A stretch of 64,000 bases of DNA, taken from positions 372,001-436,000 of the forward strand of contig JABTUS010000003.1 in assembly GCA_015075305.1 (NCBI GenBank), read 5' to 3'. Below the pieces are notes generated by a model. That model had not been told where the DNA came from. It saw only the letters and a list, made by a program, of their open reading frames with translations, and searched no databases. Shown piece after piece: positions 51,644-60,749 of the stretch. Source of the DNA: Opitutaceae bacterium. GTDB taxonomy: Bacteria > Verrucomicrobiota > Verrucomicrobiia > Opitutales > Opitutaceae. Position 1 is the stretch's first letter. Each line of letters starts with the position of its first letter. Made by a program: the position numbers and the translations under genes.

Positions 51644-51716
51644 TGTCCAAAACATCCGGGCAGCAGAAAGCACCGGGCTTGAGGGCTCGGCGCTAAAGAA
51701 AAGGAACTGCGGAAAA

Positions 51717-53255
51717 TCAGACCGTCAGTGTTTCTGCCAACGATCGATTCTGGTGAATTCTGGTATCAGGAAAAGTGGGTGCAGATGCCGTGCATCGGTG
51801 TTGCAAAGGCTGCTTTGTGTCGCGCTTCAGGGGCGCCTCGTGAGATTGAGGCACGCGTATTTCTGGAGCATGCTTTTGCGCCAGTGATCCTCGTTTCCGC
51901 CCCGAGGATTTCGGCTGCGGCAAGGACCTTTGGATTCCGTTTGAGGTCGAAATACTGTACCCCAACGCTTGCTTCACGACGTCGATATTTATTTGAGGCT
52001 CCTTGGAACGATTCTGGGCGTCCCGGATCTCCAGGACAGCGCGGCGAAGCCGAGCAAATGGGAGGTCGCCTGATGCGGCGAAACTGACGAGAAGCTCTAG
52101 AATCTCATTGGAGGCGTAGGGAAATTCAAGCTGAGCAACGGCCGCGATATCCGCTCTATTTGGCGCTGGATTCAACCTTGCCCACTTCATGATCCTTCCG
52201 CGAAACTGATTGGTGTTGAATCCGGTTGTCCTCTCCATCTCTTGGATTCGTCCGGTAAACTGTGGGGTGACAACCAGGACGACTGGGATGCCGCGATTCA
52301 CAAATTCGGTGCGGATGTATTCCAATCGCTTCATTGATGCGCGTTGCGATAGCCCGAAAAGACAGTGGGCTTCATCGAAAATCAACATGAGGTCACGGCT
52401 TTGGGTCGCTGCGCGAATCTGTAGCCGCAGTTCGCCGGTATCGCCCTTGTTGGATTCGCCACAACCGATGGCTTTCCAAATCTCCTGGTAGAACTGCTGG
52501 TCGTTGGTTCCCGCCGTGAGGTCGATCAGCCGTGCGCAATCGGAATTACACTCCTGCCAAAGGCGAACTCCCATTGATTTCCCCAATCGTTCAGCTCCCT
52601 CAATTACGCCGAGCGTTTTTGATTGATGGCAGAAACGGAGGACGTCCGCCACATGCGAGGTGATAGATGTCTGTGCGACGCGATCGCGCGCCGATTGCCT
52701 GCGGGCCTCAATGGCGGTCCAAAGCACATCCATGACTCCTTCAAAATAGGGAAAGTGAATCTTCCTGCCAGGCGACAAACAGAAATCATGAAGCACGCGC
52801 GGCAAGAGAAGGACGCGTTCACGGCATATCTTGATCAACTCCGCTCCTGTGGCTTTTCGATTTCGCGGATTAAGGTCCGCACTTAATTTTGAATAGTCCC
52901 TATCGTTCCAAGCCATTTCCATCTTGATTGCATCTATTGAGCGATGGTCGTGGTGGTCGATCTCTCCGCAAATCGCCTCATAGACTTCTCCACTGTAGAT
53001 ACTTTGCAGGCTGACGCCTGCGGCGCGAAGAGACGGCGTTCCAAGCTTGTCGGGTACGACCCGCTTCAGCATTTCAAAAGCCAACTGAACGAGACCGCCC
53101 TCCTGATGAGAGATCGCGTGAAGCAACCACGCGAGACGGCGGGATTCCGAATTCGCAATGCTCTCGACCGCCGTTGCAACTTTCTGGGCAGGGAGCGGCG
53201 GCTGCGAATGGTCCGCGCGCAGTTCAGAGAGTTCGATTGGTGCAGTTGGACTCAT
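51717..53255 (-). CDS. MuB/TnsC-like AAA+ transposition ATPase
   Basis: A 512-residue ATPase that should load the transposase onto target DNA and govern target choice and immunity. Walker A is GAERLGKS (220-227), slightly degenerate, and Walker B is LMLIFDEAH with Asp294 and Glu295; sensor-like VVLVVTPQFT follows. The N-terminal 200 residues have no family I recognise and are larger than in MuB (312 residues in total), so a DNA- or partner-binding role is likely. The C-terminus is a basic disordered tail. Last gene of the operon; it overlaps the transposase gene by 4 bases. The 327-base gap up to 51389 holds the left end. Confidence 0.75.
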   Translation of the reverse strand: MSPTAPIELSELRADHSQPPLPAQKVATAVESIANSESRRLAWLLHAISHQEGGLVQLAFEMLKRVVPDKLGTPSLRAAGVSLQSIYSGEVYEAICGEIDHHDHRSIDAIKMEMAWNDRDYSKLSADLNPRNRKATGAELIKICRERVLLLPRVLHDFCLSPGRKIHFPYFEGVMDVLWTAIEARRQSARDRVAQTSITSHVADVLRFCHQSKTLGVIEGAERLGKSMGVRLWQECNSDCARLIDLTAGTNDQQFYQEIWKAIGCGESNKGDTGELRLQIRAATQSRDLMLIFDEAHCLFGLSQRASMKRLEYIRTEFVNRGIPVVLVVTPQFTGRIQEMERTTGFNTNQFRGRIMKWARLNPAPNRADIAAVAQLEFPYASNEILELLVSFAASGDLPFARLRRAVLEIRDAQNRSKEPQINIDVVKQALGYSISTSNGIQRSLPQPKSSGRKRGSLAQKHAPEIRVPQSHEAPLKRDTKQPLQHRCTASAPTFPDTRIHQNRSLAETLTV

Positions 53256-55711
53256 CCCTCGTATGGATTGATTTCCTTCACGCCCAAACGGGCAAGGTGC
53301 TCGAGACTTGCGGTGAGTTCCGGCGTGATGGACGAACTCCGCACTGTGGTGCCGACAGATTGAGCGGCTCTCGTAGCGCGATTCGCGAGGCGGTTTTGCT
53401 GTTGCATGGATGCGTGCATCTCCGCCTGCTGACTTTCCATCTGAACGCCGAGCCGTGATGTCGGAGGATCGGCCAGGATAAGATTGCGGCGCACACGAAG
53501 GAACTCCTCGGGGAAGTTTTTCTTCAGATGGCCAAATAGCGTGCGCGCATGTTTCGTGTGCGCGTGATTTTCTCGCTGCGCCTGGGAGATCTGCTCGGCG
53601 GAGGCATTGTACGCGTCAACCTTGGTTGACCGTTGAACGGTAAACGGATTCCGGCTGTCGAGATCGGTGATGCAGATTGAGTTGGGATCCTCGGGATTGA
53701 ACCATGCAAGGACCTTCTCTCCCTGCTTTGCGCCCGTGAACTCGTTCTTGTAGGTAAATTTTCGACGACCGATGGAGATCGTGACACCGTTGGCTTTCAC
53801 ACGTGTTTCGACCCGACTGCGACTCAAAAGGAATCGATATTCGGATCCCAGTCTTACGGGTGGATCACGACGAAGGGTGACAAATGCGGACTCAGGGGAT
53901 TGCCCGTTCAGCAGCTTCCCTTCCTGCCGTTCAGTGTTGTAGACGTTGCAGATGGATTCCAGTTCCGTCATCCATTCCGGCATGGAAAAGAAGAATTCCG
54001 CCGGGTGTGCTCTTCCTGCCAGGACTGCCTGCAATGCGCGCTTGGTTTCCTCCGGGCAGTCAACCCGCTCATCGCGGCCGCAGTAGCCTCGCAAACGGTT
54101 CATCTTGTCCTGGAGCGCCCCGAGAACACGCTCGACGATCTTGGCGCGGGGGGTATGCGCATGACGCACGTTCACCCCGAGCGCCGAAAGGCCGTGCGTG
54201 AAATCTTTCCACGGAGTGCGTGTGTGCCGCGAGCCGTCGATCAGCTTGGATTCCCAGATGCCTCGCTCGAAATACAAGGTTTCCGGGAGACCGTACTCAT
54301 CATGAAGGCGTGCAATCCCTCGGACGATCTCGATCGAATCGTAGGTCTTTTCGGGAATGAGCTGAAACGTGACAATGTAGGTGGTGCGCGTATCAATCCA
54401 CGGCAGGAACTGACCTCTGGTGAGAATGGGCTGCCCCTTCTCGTTCAAGCGCGGGCGGCCGCAGGCGTCAGGCTCCCAGAAGTAAACAGGCAGGGTGCAA
54501 TCGTCGCTTTGGAATTCCAGCCCGGATGCCATGTTCCCATAGTCGCGCTCGATGTATGGCCCTTGGAGCTTCGCGTGGTGCGGGCCGATGACGTGCGGCC
54601 TCAGCCGTTGCACTTCCGGGCCGAGCGATCGCCGAATCGAATGCGGGACGTGTGATTTGCGCGCAGACAATACGTCATAGGTGGCGCACACAGAGTCAGG
54701 CATCCATCCTTCACTGGCGGCTTCACGCCATGCCTGGGCGAGGCCCCCGGCACTGTGCATTGCGCGAGCGACAAGCTTCTCTCTAAACCGGCCGGGAATC
54801 TCGGAGGCGCGGCAACGCCCGTTGGCGATGCGACCGTCGGTCAACGCAACCAAGCGGCGGCCTCCGGCGCGCCATTTCGCGATGACCCGTGAGATTTTTC
54901 GTTCCAAGGCGCGTCCTCGCGCCGGAATGAACGGCACTTTGTTTTCAATCACTCGGCGAAGGTCCCGCAAGGCCTTCGTCTCTGAAACTCCTTCACAGGT
55001 CGCTTCATGCAGGCAGGAGCAGGCGGAGTCCCAGAACGTTGAAAGAGCCTTGTCGTCAATTTGGCCCTCCTTCATCAGAAGGACCGAGGTGTGAAGCATC
55101 CCGTGCCAGCGCTCATCTGAACCAACGATGATTGTGGAAGTCTTTTTGCGGCTGAGACGGTCGGGAAGATAAATTTCCAATCTGTCCCATGCTTCGGCGC
55201 CGCGATCGCGGGATAGCGTGCGATCAATGAGCCGATCAAAGTGGCGGCGAGAGACCGTTGAACCAAACGTCGACGCATACGCTCTGAGGCCGGCATCGAT
55301 GACCTGCTCACGATCGATTGCGGAGAGGCTCAGTTTTTCAAGGATCGATCCAAGGACACTTTGAAGTCGCTGCGCATGCTGCAGTGTTGCGGCTGGAAGT
55401 TCCGCGAGAGGGATGGATGGCTCCCAATTTCCTGGAGGATGAAGCAGGAGGCGCTCAGTCGAATTGTATCCCCGGCGGGTAGCTTCCTCTTCGAGGCGTT
55501 TCTGAAGGTCAATCGGCAGCGAACAAAACAACCAGGCTGCGGTTCTCTGACCGTTCACCAATGCAACGCCGTCCGGGGTGACCTCAAAAAGCGCGCGACG
55601 TACGCTCCGCGGTGGCCGGGACAAGGCGTCAGCGATCGCAACGGCCGTGTACATTCCGGCGGTGGGCATCACTGGATATTGTGGCAGGATTTGTTGTAGG
55701 AGACTCGACAT
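53252..55711 (-). CDS. Mu-type DDE transposase
   Basis: An 819-residue transposase, larger than MuA (663). N-terminal 190 residues look like DNA-binding helices (YTAVAIADALSRPPRSVRRA). The integrase core has the first acidic residues in FQSDDCTLPVYF (Asp403/404), a second position at LYFERGIWES (Glu482) where relatives carry Asp (LYFDNG), and Glu527 in AKIVERVLGAL. The Mu C-terminal beta-barrel follows (ISIGRRKFTYKN, KVLAWFNPEDPNSICITDLD). A Glu at the second site would be unusual. It is coupled to the ATPase by a 4-base overlap. Confidence 0.85.
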   Translation of the reverse strand: MSSLLQQILPQYPVMPTAGMYTAVAIADALSRPPRSVRRALFEVTPDGVALVNGQRTAAWLFCSLPIDLQKRLEEEATRRGYNSTERLLLHPPGNWEPSIPLAELPAATLQHAQRLQSVLGSILEKLSLSAIDREQVIDAGLRAYASTFGSTVSRRHFDRLIDRTLSRDRGAEAWDRLEIYLPDRLSRKKTSTIIVGSDERWHGMLHTSVLLMKEGQIDDKALSTFWDSACSCLHEATCEGVSETKALRDLRRVIENKVPFIPARGRALERKISRVIAKWRAGGRRLVALTDGRIANGRCRASEIPGRFREKLVARAMHSAGGLAQAWREAASEGWMPDSVCATYDVLSARKSHVPHSIRRSLGPEVQRLRPHVIGPHHAKLQGPYIERDYGNMASGLEFQSDDCTLPVYFWEPDACGRPRLNEKGQPILTRGQFLPWIDTRTTYIVTFQLIPEKTYDSIEIVRGIARLHDEYGLPETLYFERGIWESKLIDGSRHTRTPWKDFTHGLSALGVNVRHAHTPRAKIVERVLGALQDKMNRLRGYCGRDERVDCPEETKRALQAVLAGRAHPAEFFFSMPEWMTELESICNVYNTERQEGKLLNGQSPESAFVTLRRDPPVRLGSEYRFLLSRSRVETRVKANGVTISIGRRKFTYKNEFTGAKQGEKVLAWFNPEDPNSICITDLDSRNPFTVQRSTKVDAYNASAEQISQAQRENHAHTKHARTLFGHLKKNFPEEFLRVRRNLILADPPTSRLGVQMESQQAEMHASMQQQNRLANRATRAAQSVGTTVRSSSITPELTASLEHLARLGVKEINPYEG

Positions 55712-55722
55712 CCCGAAAGCAA

Positions 55723-56064
55723 TCAGGCTGGTTGCCCGATATTGGAAAAGGTCCCTGCCGCGGGGCCGGCTACGCAGATTTGTAGCTCGTTTGATTCACT
55801 CATTCTGACCGTGATATTCAGGAGCACCCGTCCATTTGCGGTCTCAGCGTCCTTTTGATTTTTTGCCGCCCACATGCGCGGCTCGCACACGCGTTGCCAG
55901 AAGGCAGACAGAGCGCCATTGCCAACCTGCAATCCAAACTGAGCGAGAATTCGGCGGCGCGCTTCTGCATAGGTCACCCGCTCTTGCGTCAGCCACATGA
56001 ACAGGCTGTCCTGGTAGTTCGATGGAAGCTGCAGAAGCACGGGAATTTTTGCTGGTTTAGGCAT
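55723..56064 (-). CDS. Small element protein, paralogue of the 117-residue protein
   Basis: A 113-residue protein whose middle (YAEARRRILAQFGLQVGNGALSAFW, given here with a break: YAEARRRILAQF, then GLQVGNGALSAFW) matches the product of 57378-57731 (YQSATNRILKEF, then GVKISVGALQCAY). Both look like small HTH-type proteins, reminiscent of Mu gp27 (DUF3486), but I cannot confirm that. It overlaps the previous gene by 8 bases and lies 11 bases before the transposase. Confidence 0.6.
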   Translation of the reverse strand: MPKPAKIPVLLQLPSNYQDSLFMWLTQERVTYAEARRRILAQFGLQVGNGALSAFWQRVCEPRMWAAKNQKDAETANGRVLLNITVRMSESNELQICVAGPAAGTFSNIGQPA

Positions 56065-56509
56065 GGCGGGTGGATTGCCGCAGTCGGAGGGTTGATCGCA
56101 GATGGCGCTTGCCGCGGACCGCAGGCCGTTTCAGCGCATCGCGCTTTTCCACTAAATCGAAAGCCTCGCTCACAAGACGTGAAGTTTCGTTCTCAAACCA
56201 CCGGATCACACTGGAACGCCTGATGCCGGTGCCGGCGGCTGCCTTATGTTTTGGCCCACATTCCAGGAGGCACGCCAATGCGCGGCCCAAGTGAAGCGAC
56301 TCAAACACAAGCTCATCGATCTTCGTTTGGAGACTTTCGACAGTAAGATTGCGAATGCGTGTGGTAGACTTGCCATAGAATCCAATTCCTGGGCATTTTG
56401 ACCCGCACCCGCGGTGTTGGTATGGATTTGTCGGGAAAGTCTCTGCAAGGGCAGTTGCAAGCGCTGCAAGGAGGCAATGCGCCGGTTCAATCAGCATCAT
56501 GGCGCGCAT
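56057..56509 (-). CDS. Element protein of unknown function
   Basis: A 150-residue protein with helical segments (LTVESLQTKIDELVFESLHL; SEAFDLVEKRDALKRP) and a basic, Arg-rich C-terminus. It starts directly after the stop of the preceding 69-residue gene and overlaps the next gene by 8 bases. No recognisable family. Confidence 0.5.
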   Translation of the reverse strand: MRAMMLIEPAHCLLAALATALAETFPTNPYQHRGCGSKCPGIGFYGKSTTRIRNLTVESLQTKIDELVFESLHLGRALACLLECGPKHKAAAGTGIRRSSVIRWFENETSRLVSEAFDLVEKRDALKRPAVRGKRHLRSTLRLRQSTRHA

Positions 56510-56719
56510 CTATTGGGAAAGCGGCTGCTTTTCCACTTCCGCCGTATCCTCGGCAACGAAATCCTCAACATATCGCATCGCGATTTCTTTTGCCGACTTT
56601 CTCGTGGCAGGATCGTTGAGGTCGCTGAGGTGTAGGTTTGAAAGCACACCGTTGAGCGCGGCTGCTTTGTAGAGTTGTCGTACCGAAAAGGAAGGCGATC
56701 GACGCTTGTATTGGTTCAT
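56510..56719 (-). CDS. Small element protein of unknown function
   Basis: A 69-residue protein, basic at the N-terminus (MNQYKRRSPSFSVRQLYKAA) and acidic at the end (RYVEDFVAEDTAEVEK). No known family. Its place inside a run of closely packed same-strand genes supports it as real. It ends at the base before the next gene starts. Confidence 0.5.
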   Translation of the reverse strand: MNQYKRRSPSFSVRQLYKAAALNGVLSNLHLSDLNDPATRKSAKEIAMRYVEDFVAEDTAEVEKQPLSQ

Positions 56720-56799
56720 GAGAAATTTTGCTGGCCCCTTGTGCTGAGTATCCGCTGGGCCGACGTGATGTTCGAGGTCATGGGCGGGAGGCGGCGGAG

Positions 56800-57381
56800 T
56801 TATGCGCTGGTGCGAGTTTGGCCTTCGAGCGGGCGTGTCCTATCCCCTTTGGCGAAACGACTCTTTGCGGGCTCTTTCGGACGTCTCTCAACCTTTAACG
56901 CGGCGAGCGTTTGGCCGTTTGAAGCTTCATACTGGCGATTGCGGATCCGGAAAAGAAACTGCTCGAATCTCTGATTGAACCTCGTCACCTCAGCATAGGC
57001 TTCTCCGAATGTGATGTCGCTGCCTTCTGGTGCCTTTCCTGGCATCGAACCCAATAGTTCGATCTGCACATCGAGAGGTTGCTCATCCAGGCGGTCCAGA
57101 AGGTAGGTGAACGCTGGCAGCTCCCCGTCATACGGACACATTTCTTGAAGCTTCAATCGAAGCGCCGCCGCATATCTCCCAACGGTTTGAGCGGCATCGA
57201 AGAACTCGTCGGCCAGACGATGGCACTCCTCGCAGATTTCCGGCTCATACCAGAGGAGTGCAGCAGACTTGAGAATATTCGCCCGCTTGAAAACTGGTTC
57301 TGAGCGGCTCGTGTCCAGCGTGAAGTACAGGAGATTGGCCGGGCCATTTTCATTTTCGCTGAAAGGCATTTTCGAATTCAT
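56800..57381 (-). CDS. Element protein of unknown function
   Basis: A 193-residue, mostly helical, acidic protein (SAALLWYEPEICEECHRLAD; EAYAEVTRFNQRFEQFLFRI). It overlaps the 117-residue gene upstream by 4 bases. No domain recognised. A Cys pair (CEEC) near residue 50 could bind metal, but two cysteines alone are weak evidence. Confidence 0.55.
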   Translation of the reverse strand: MNSKMPFSENENGPANLLYFTLDTSRSEPVFKRANILKSAALLWYEPEICEECHRLADEFFDAAQTVGRYAAALRLKLQEMCPYDGELPAFTYLLDRLDEQPLDVQIELLGSMPGKAPEGSDITFGEAYAEVTRFNQRFEQFLFRIRNRQYEASNGQTLAALKVERRPKEPAKSRFAKGDRTRPLEGQTRTSA

Positions 57382-57731
57382 TTTTGGAGATTGAGGGTGA
57401 GGTTGATGGAGATGCTTTTGTTGTCGGAGCTGGCATCCACGGTAACTTCAGGATGGCGCTTCAGGGGCAGGCGGCGGGACAAACGGGTATAGGCGCATTG
57501 CAGCGCGCCCACGCTGATTTTTACGCCGAACTCCTTCAGGATTCTGTTCGTCGCCGATTGGTAGGAGATGCCCCGACCCAATGATCCGCCTGTCGTCAGC
57601 CAGCCGAATACGAGCTGCTTTTGATCGAGCGTGAGACGGTCGAAAGTCGAAACATGACTTGGATTCAGTTTGCGGAGCGTGTACATCTTGAATCGATTTG
57701 TTGTCCCGAACCCCTCCGCTCGGGACCACAC
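57378..57731 (-). CDS. Small element protein, paralogue of the 113-residue protein
   Basis: A 117-residue protein from a GTG at 57731 preceded by AGGA; ATG 57686 is an alternative start. The segment YQSATNRILKEFGVKISVGA is homologous to YAEARRRILAQFGLQVGNGA in the product of 55723-56064. Two diverged copies in one small element suggest a working pair, for example subunits of one DNA-binding complex. Its stop overlaps the next gene by 4 bases. Confidence 0.6.
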   Translation of the reverse strand: MWSRAEGFGTTNRFKMYTLRKLNPSHVSTFDRLTLDQKQLVFGWLTTGGSLGRGISYQSATNRILKEFGVKISVGALQCAYTRLSRRLPLKRHPEVTVDASSDNKSISINLTLNLQK

Positions 57732-57774
57732 GGATGGTCTTCCTGATCACATGCGTGTCAGGAGTCGGGAATTG

Positions 57775-58596
57775 TTAGGCCTGCGGCTCTTGATTCGCAG
57801 GAACTTCAACAGGCGCGCCAGAGGCAGCGCCGAGCGATTGACCTGCGATCTGCTCGTCTGATGCGCGATCATTGGGATCGGTGGGGTCATTGGGAACGCG
57901 CTGCGCTGAATTCTCGCGAGGCGGAAATTTCAATGGAGCCACAACGCGGCCTGCCGACATCGGTTCCCCTGTCGGATTGAAGGGGCTGCGTGTGGGCAGG
58001 AAACGCATCCAGTCCGGCACCTTTTTCGCCGCCTCAATGAGAACGGTTTCGATTGCCTCGGCGGCGACGAGCAGACTGGACCTCTCTTGGTATCCGGGAA
58101 ATTCCTCGAAAGGCTGATTCACGTAGGCCGAGTCCATACCCAGAAACCGAAAGACGGCGATCTGGCCGTCGGCATAGCAATGAGTGCGCCTTGCGGCCTC
58201 CTCAGCTGACTGTTGATCAGCGTAGAAAGGTTGCAGCGCGGCGACAATCGTTTCGAGCCTGTTTGCGAGTACAACAGAGAGTATTTTCGCAATCAGCTCA
58301 CCCGCGGGGCGAATCATCTCCCGAAGCGACTTGCACGCCTCAAGCATGGCCATTTTGCGGACCTCTTGTGCCTTGCGGCAGACATCGAGACGCACCTGCA
58401 TCTCTGTCGCCCGGCGGATTGCTTTGTCGTTGGTGTAGTCAATGTCGCCCGCGGCAGCGATGGCCTTGACAAATTTTTCCTCGTCTTCGATCGCGGTGAG
58501 CCAGGCCGTCCGCATGCGGGCGACAGTTTGAAGAGAATCTTGGATCTTCACCAAGAAACCCTTCGCAGTATCTATTCTTTCGGGATCAATATTCAT
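57775..58596 (-). CDS. Helical element protein of unknown function
   Basis: A 273-residue protein. Residues 1-130 form long amphipathic helices (IDTAKGFLVKIQDSLQTVAR; RRATEMQVRLDVCRKAQEVR), and the last 60 residues are Pro/Ala-rich and probably disordered. It follows the portal gene by 20 bases. In Mu the gene after the portal encodes a head-morphogenesis protein, but I see no similarity to it. Confidence 0.55.
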   Translation of the reverse strand: MNIDPERIDTAKGFLVKIQDSLQTVARMRTAWLTAIEDEEKFVKAIAAAGDIDYTNDKAIRRATEMQVRLDVCRKAQEVRKMAMLEACKSLREMIRPAGELIAKILSVVLANRLETIVAALQPFYADQQSAEEAARRTHCYADGQIAVFRFLGMDSAYVNQPFEEFPGYQERSSLLVAAEAIETVLIEAAKKVPDWMRFLPTRSPFNPTGEPMSAGRVVAPLKFPPRENSAQRVPNDPTDPNDRASDEQIAGQSLGAASGAPVEVPANQEPQA

Positions 58597-58616
58597 AGCA
58601 TTCTTGAAAGCAGTTG

Positions 58617-60008
58617 TTACCGATTGCGGAGAACGGACAGGAGCATCGGGAGTCCATACCCGACAGCAAATTTCGAGCTGCCTGGCTTCGGCGCGTCCGG
58701 CAAATCCTTGACCGTATCGCGCATGCGCGCTTCAGGCTCTGGGAGTAATTGCAGAAATTGTTCCAGAGCGGTCCGCTCGGCGGCGCGGTTCCTCGCGAGG
58801 GATATCGAACGACTCAACGAGGAGGGAATCGATGTGGGGTATCGTATCGCGGGCATTGGCTCAACGGCCGCGAGCTTCAGGCCGGTTTTTTCACTCAGCT
58901 CCGCAGGGTTCACCCGGAAGCCGGCGGCTGCGGCTTTCACCGCGTGTTCCAAAATCGCACCTGCATCCCGCTTGGTTCTTGGAGCTAGCTGGAAGTATGC
59001 GAGAGCCGGTTGATCGTCGGACAAACCCAGGATGGCACGGTCAAATTGACGCTGGAAGATTTCAGATATCTCCACGGCCTCCGCTTGCGCGAGGATTTCG
59101 AAAGTGTTCTGGTGCGCAGCGCTCAGGCCGGTCCCGAGGCCGGTGGGCACCGCCAGCATCGTGAGTTTGCCAGCTGTGCCGGCGAGAACGAGCTGCTCAT
59201 CCTGGTAGCTCAAGTGATCGCGGAATGGATTGATCCCGCGCGCACCGTCGCCCGCCGTTTGGATCTTCGCCCCCGAGGGAAGCGTGCCGCGCATGTCGCC
59301 GATCACAGCCTCGGCCATGGCCTGGTATTCGGCCTCCTTCCCCTGCGGAGTATTGGCGGGCATCTCGACGAATGCCGGCGGCACACCGTACACCTCGACG
59401 AATCCATCCCAGTCCTTCTGGGAAAGGTTCTTGCGCAGGAAGCAAACGAGCCCGATCTCATTGATCGGCGACTTCACTTCGCGTAGCAGGAAGTGCTTTG
59501 AATCAATTGCCTGTCCGCAAGAGGCCCGATCGCTGGCATCCGCGTGATAGCGCCACTCCCCGGTTTGAGGATCCCGCGACCAGTGCCATTGCTCCACGGG
59601 TTCGAGCCGGATCACATCTGAATGAGATGCCGCTCCTTCATAGTGCTTTTCCAAGTGGGAATACCCCCGGAATTCCGCAAGGGCAAGAAACGCAATCGCC
59701 TCACGCAGATTGGAAATTTTTTCGTATGCATCGCGGAGAATCCTCGCCTGGGTGTCCGCCTTCAGGGACTCGGCGCCGCTCACCTGCTTGATGTCCCAAT
59801 CAAGTTTCTGGATCGCTCCAATGCGAAGCCGAAGCAAGCCGCGGAGGGTTGCGTCCCGCTTCTCAATGAATCGATAGGTCCATTGCAAGTCTGCAAACCT
59901 TCCGCGTTCTCCCTCCTCGAGAAATGCGACTGCCCGTCCAAGCGTGATCCCGCGGAGTGGGTTGTACTGGGCGCGCCAGCCAGCAGATGCAATTTTCCCC
60001 AGGCTCAT
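58617..60008 (-). CDS. DUF935 portal protein (Mu gp29-like)
   Basis: A 463-residue protein with the DUF935 portal pattern: EEGERGRFADLQWTYRFIEK, then IQKLDWDIKQV, and DWDGFVEVYGVPPAFVEMPA, matching Mu gp29 FAEFLEIYGLPMRVG. The following GTLPSGAKIQTAG and QFDRAILG are also as in gp29. A portal forms the ring through which phage DNA enters a capsid. The start at 60008 is preferred (long upstream extension has no similarity). It lies 2 bases after an HTH gene, with no terminase or capsid neighbour. Confidence 0.85.
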   Translation of the reverse strand: MSLGKIASAGWRAQYNPLRGITLGRAVAFLEEGERGRFADLQWTYRFIEKRDATLRGLLRLRIGAIQKLDWDIKQVSGAESLKADTQARILRDAYEKISNLREAIAFLALAEFRGYSHLEKHYEGAASHSDVIRLEPVEQWHWSRDPQTGEWRYHADASDRASCGQAIDSKHFLLREVKSPINEIGLVCFLRKNLSQKDWDGFVEVYGVPPAFVEMPANTPQGKEAEYQAMAEAVIGDMRGTLPSGAKIQTAGDGARGINPFRDHLSYQDEQLVLAGTAGKLTMLAVPTGLGTGLSAAHQNTFEILAQAEAVEISEIFQRQFDRAILGLSDDQPALAYFQLAPRTKRDAGAILEHAVKAAAAGFRVNPAELSEKTGLKLAAVEPMPAIRYPTSIPSSLSRSISLARNRAAERTALEQFLQLLPEPEARMRDTVKDLPDAPKPGSSKFAVGYGLPMLLSVLRNR

Positions 60009-60010
60009 GT

Positions 60011-60328
60011 TCAAACGACCCGTCGTTCGAGAATTCGCGCGATGTCCGAGGCGATTCCCTGGAGGGTTTCTTGGGGCATCGCTTCCAGATGCTGGTTGCG
60101 ACTGGTGCTGCTCACGCGGCAAAGCATGAATCGATGGAACTCCTCCACTGAAACACGCAGCGTCTGACGCGTGTTGATGGAGCGGCCGAGATGGAAGGCT
60201 CCCAGAGTCCCGTCATGAATCAGGTTTGTGACGTGGTCTGGTGACACCCTGAGAACCCGCGCGATTTCACCGACGGTGAGTGTCTTCCGCCCAGGGAAAC
60301 TGAGAATGCAATCGACGTTTTCGCTCAT
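60011..60328 (-). CDS. Excisionase-like HTH DNA-binding protein
   Basis: A 105-residue protein with a MerR/excisionase-type helix-turn-helix: LTVGEIARVLRVSPDHVTNL followed by IHDGTLGAFHLG and RVSVEEFHRFM, as in DNA-binding excisionase-family proteins that read their target with one short HTH domain. It overlaps the next upstream gene by 4 bases. It may control the operon or assist transposition. Confidence 0.75.
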   Translation of the reverse strand: MSENVDCILSFPGRKTLTVGEIARVLRVSPDHVTNLIHDGTLGAFHLGRSINTRQTLRVSVEEFHRFMLCRVSSTSRNQHLEAMPQETLQGIASDIARILERRVV

Positions 60329-60561
60329 GGGGATTCCGGGGTCTGCCTGTGCATGGCGGCCATGGCGAAGACCGCATCCTGCTTGGTCGTTCGCATCAGC
60401 CCTTCGAGAGCCGAGATCCGCCCGGCGAGCTCGGCACGCTGGGCACGGCTCTTGGCGGTCGAGCCTATGATCGCATCGCCGTCATCCATGAGCTGGAGAA
60501 TCTGATGCAGGACAACCAGGTTAGCTTTGACCCTCTTGAGTGAAACCTGCAGTGTGTTCAT
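60325..60561 (-). CDS. Small helical element protein
   Basis: A 78-residue protein (MNTLQVSLKRVKANLVVLHQ onward) with heptad-like helix SRAQRAELAGRISALEGLMR. The frame runs up to 60777, but the start at 60561 overlaps the neighbouring stop by 4 bases, in line with every other junction here. No known family. Confidence 0.6.
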   Translation of the reverse strand: MNTLQVSLKRVKANLVVLHQILQLMDDGDAIIGSTAKSRAQRAELAGRISALEGLMRTTKQDAVFAMAAMHRQTPESP

Positions 60562-60749
60562 GCGACGTGCTGCAGCGGCGCTGCAGGGACAAAGAAACCG
60601 TGTTTCTCGAGGGTTTGCCGGCTGATGGTCGAGCCCTCGGGATGCCCCGGAATGTTCGCCGTGAGGTTCCACAGTTCGATCGAAGGGAAGACGCCAAAGC
60701 CGTCTTGGATGCCGTGGAAAACGGCGGGAGCGATGGGGCGCAAGTTCAT
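60558..60749 (-). CDS. Small element protein of unknown function
   Basis: A 63-residue protein (LRPIAPAVFHGIQDGFGVFP, then SIELWNLTANIPGHPEGSTI). It overlaps both neighbours by 4 bases. The pattern of ISRQTLEKHGFFVP could be a short HTH. No known family. Confidence 0.55.
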   Translation of the reverse strand: MNLRPIAPAVFHGIQDGFGVFPSIELWNLTANIPGHPEGSTISRQTLEKHGFFVPAAPLQHVA

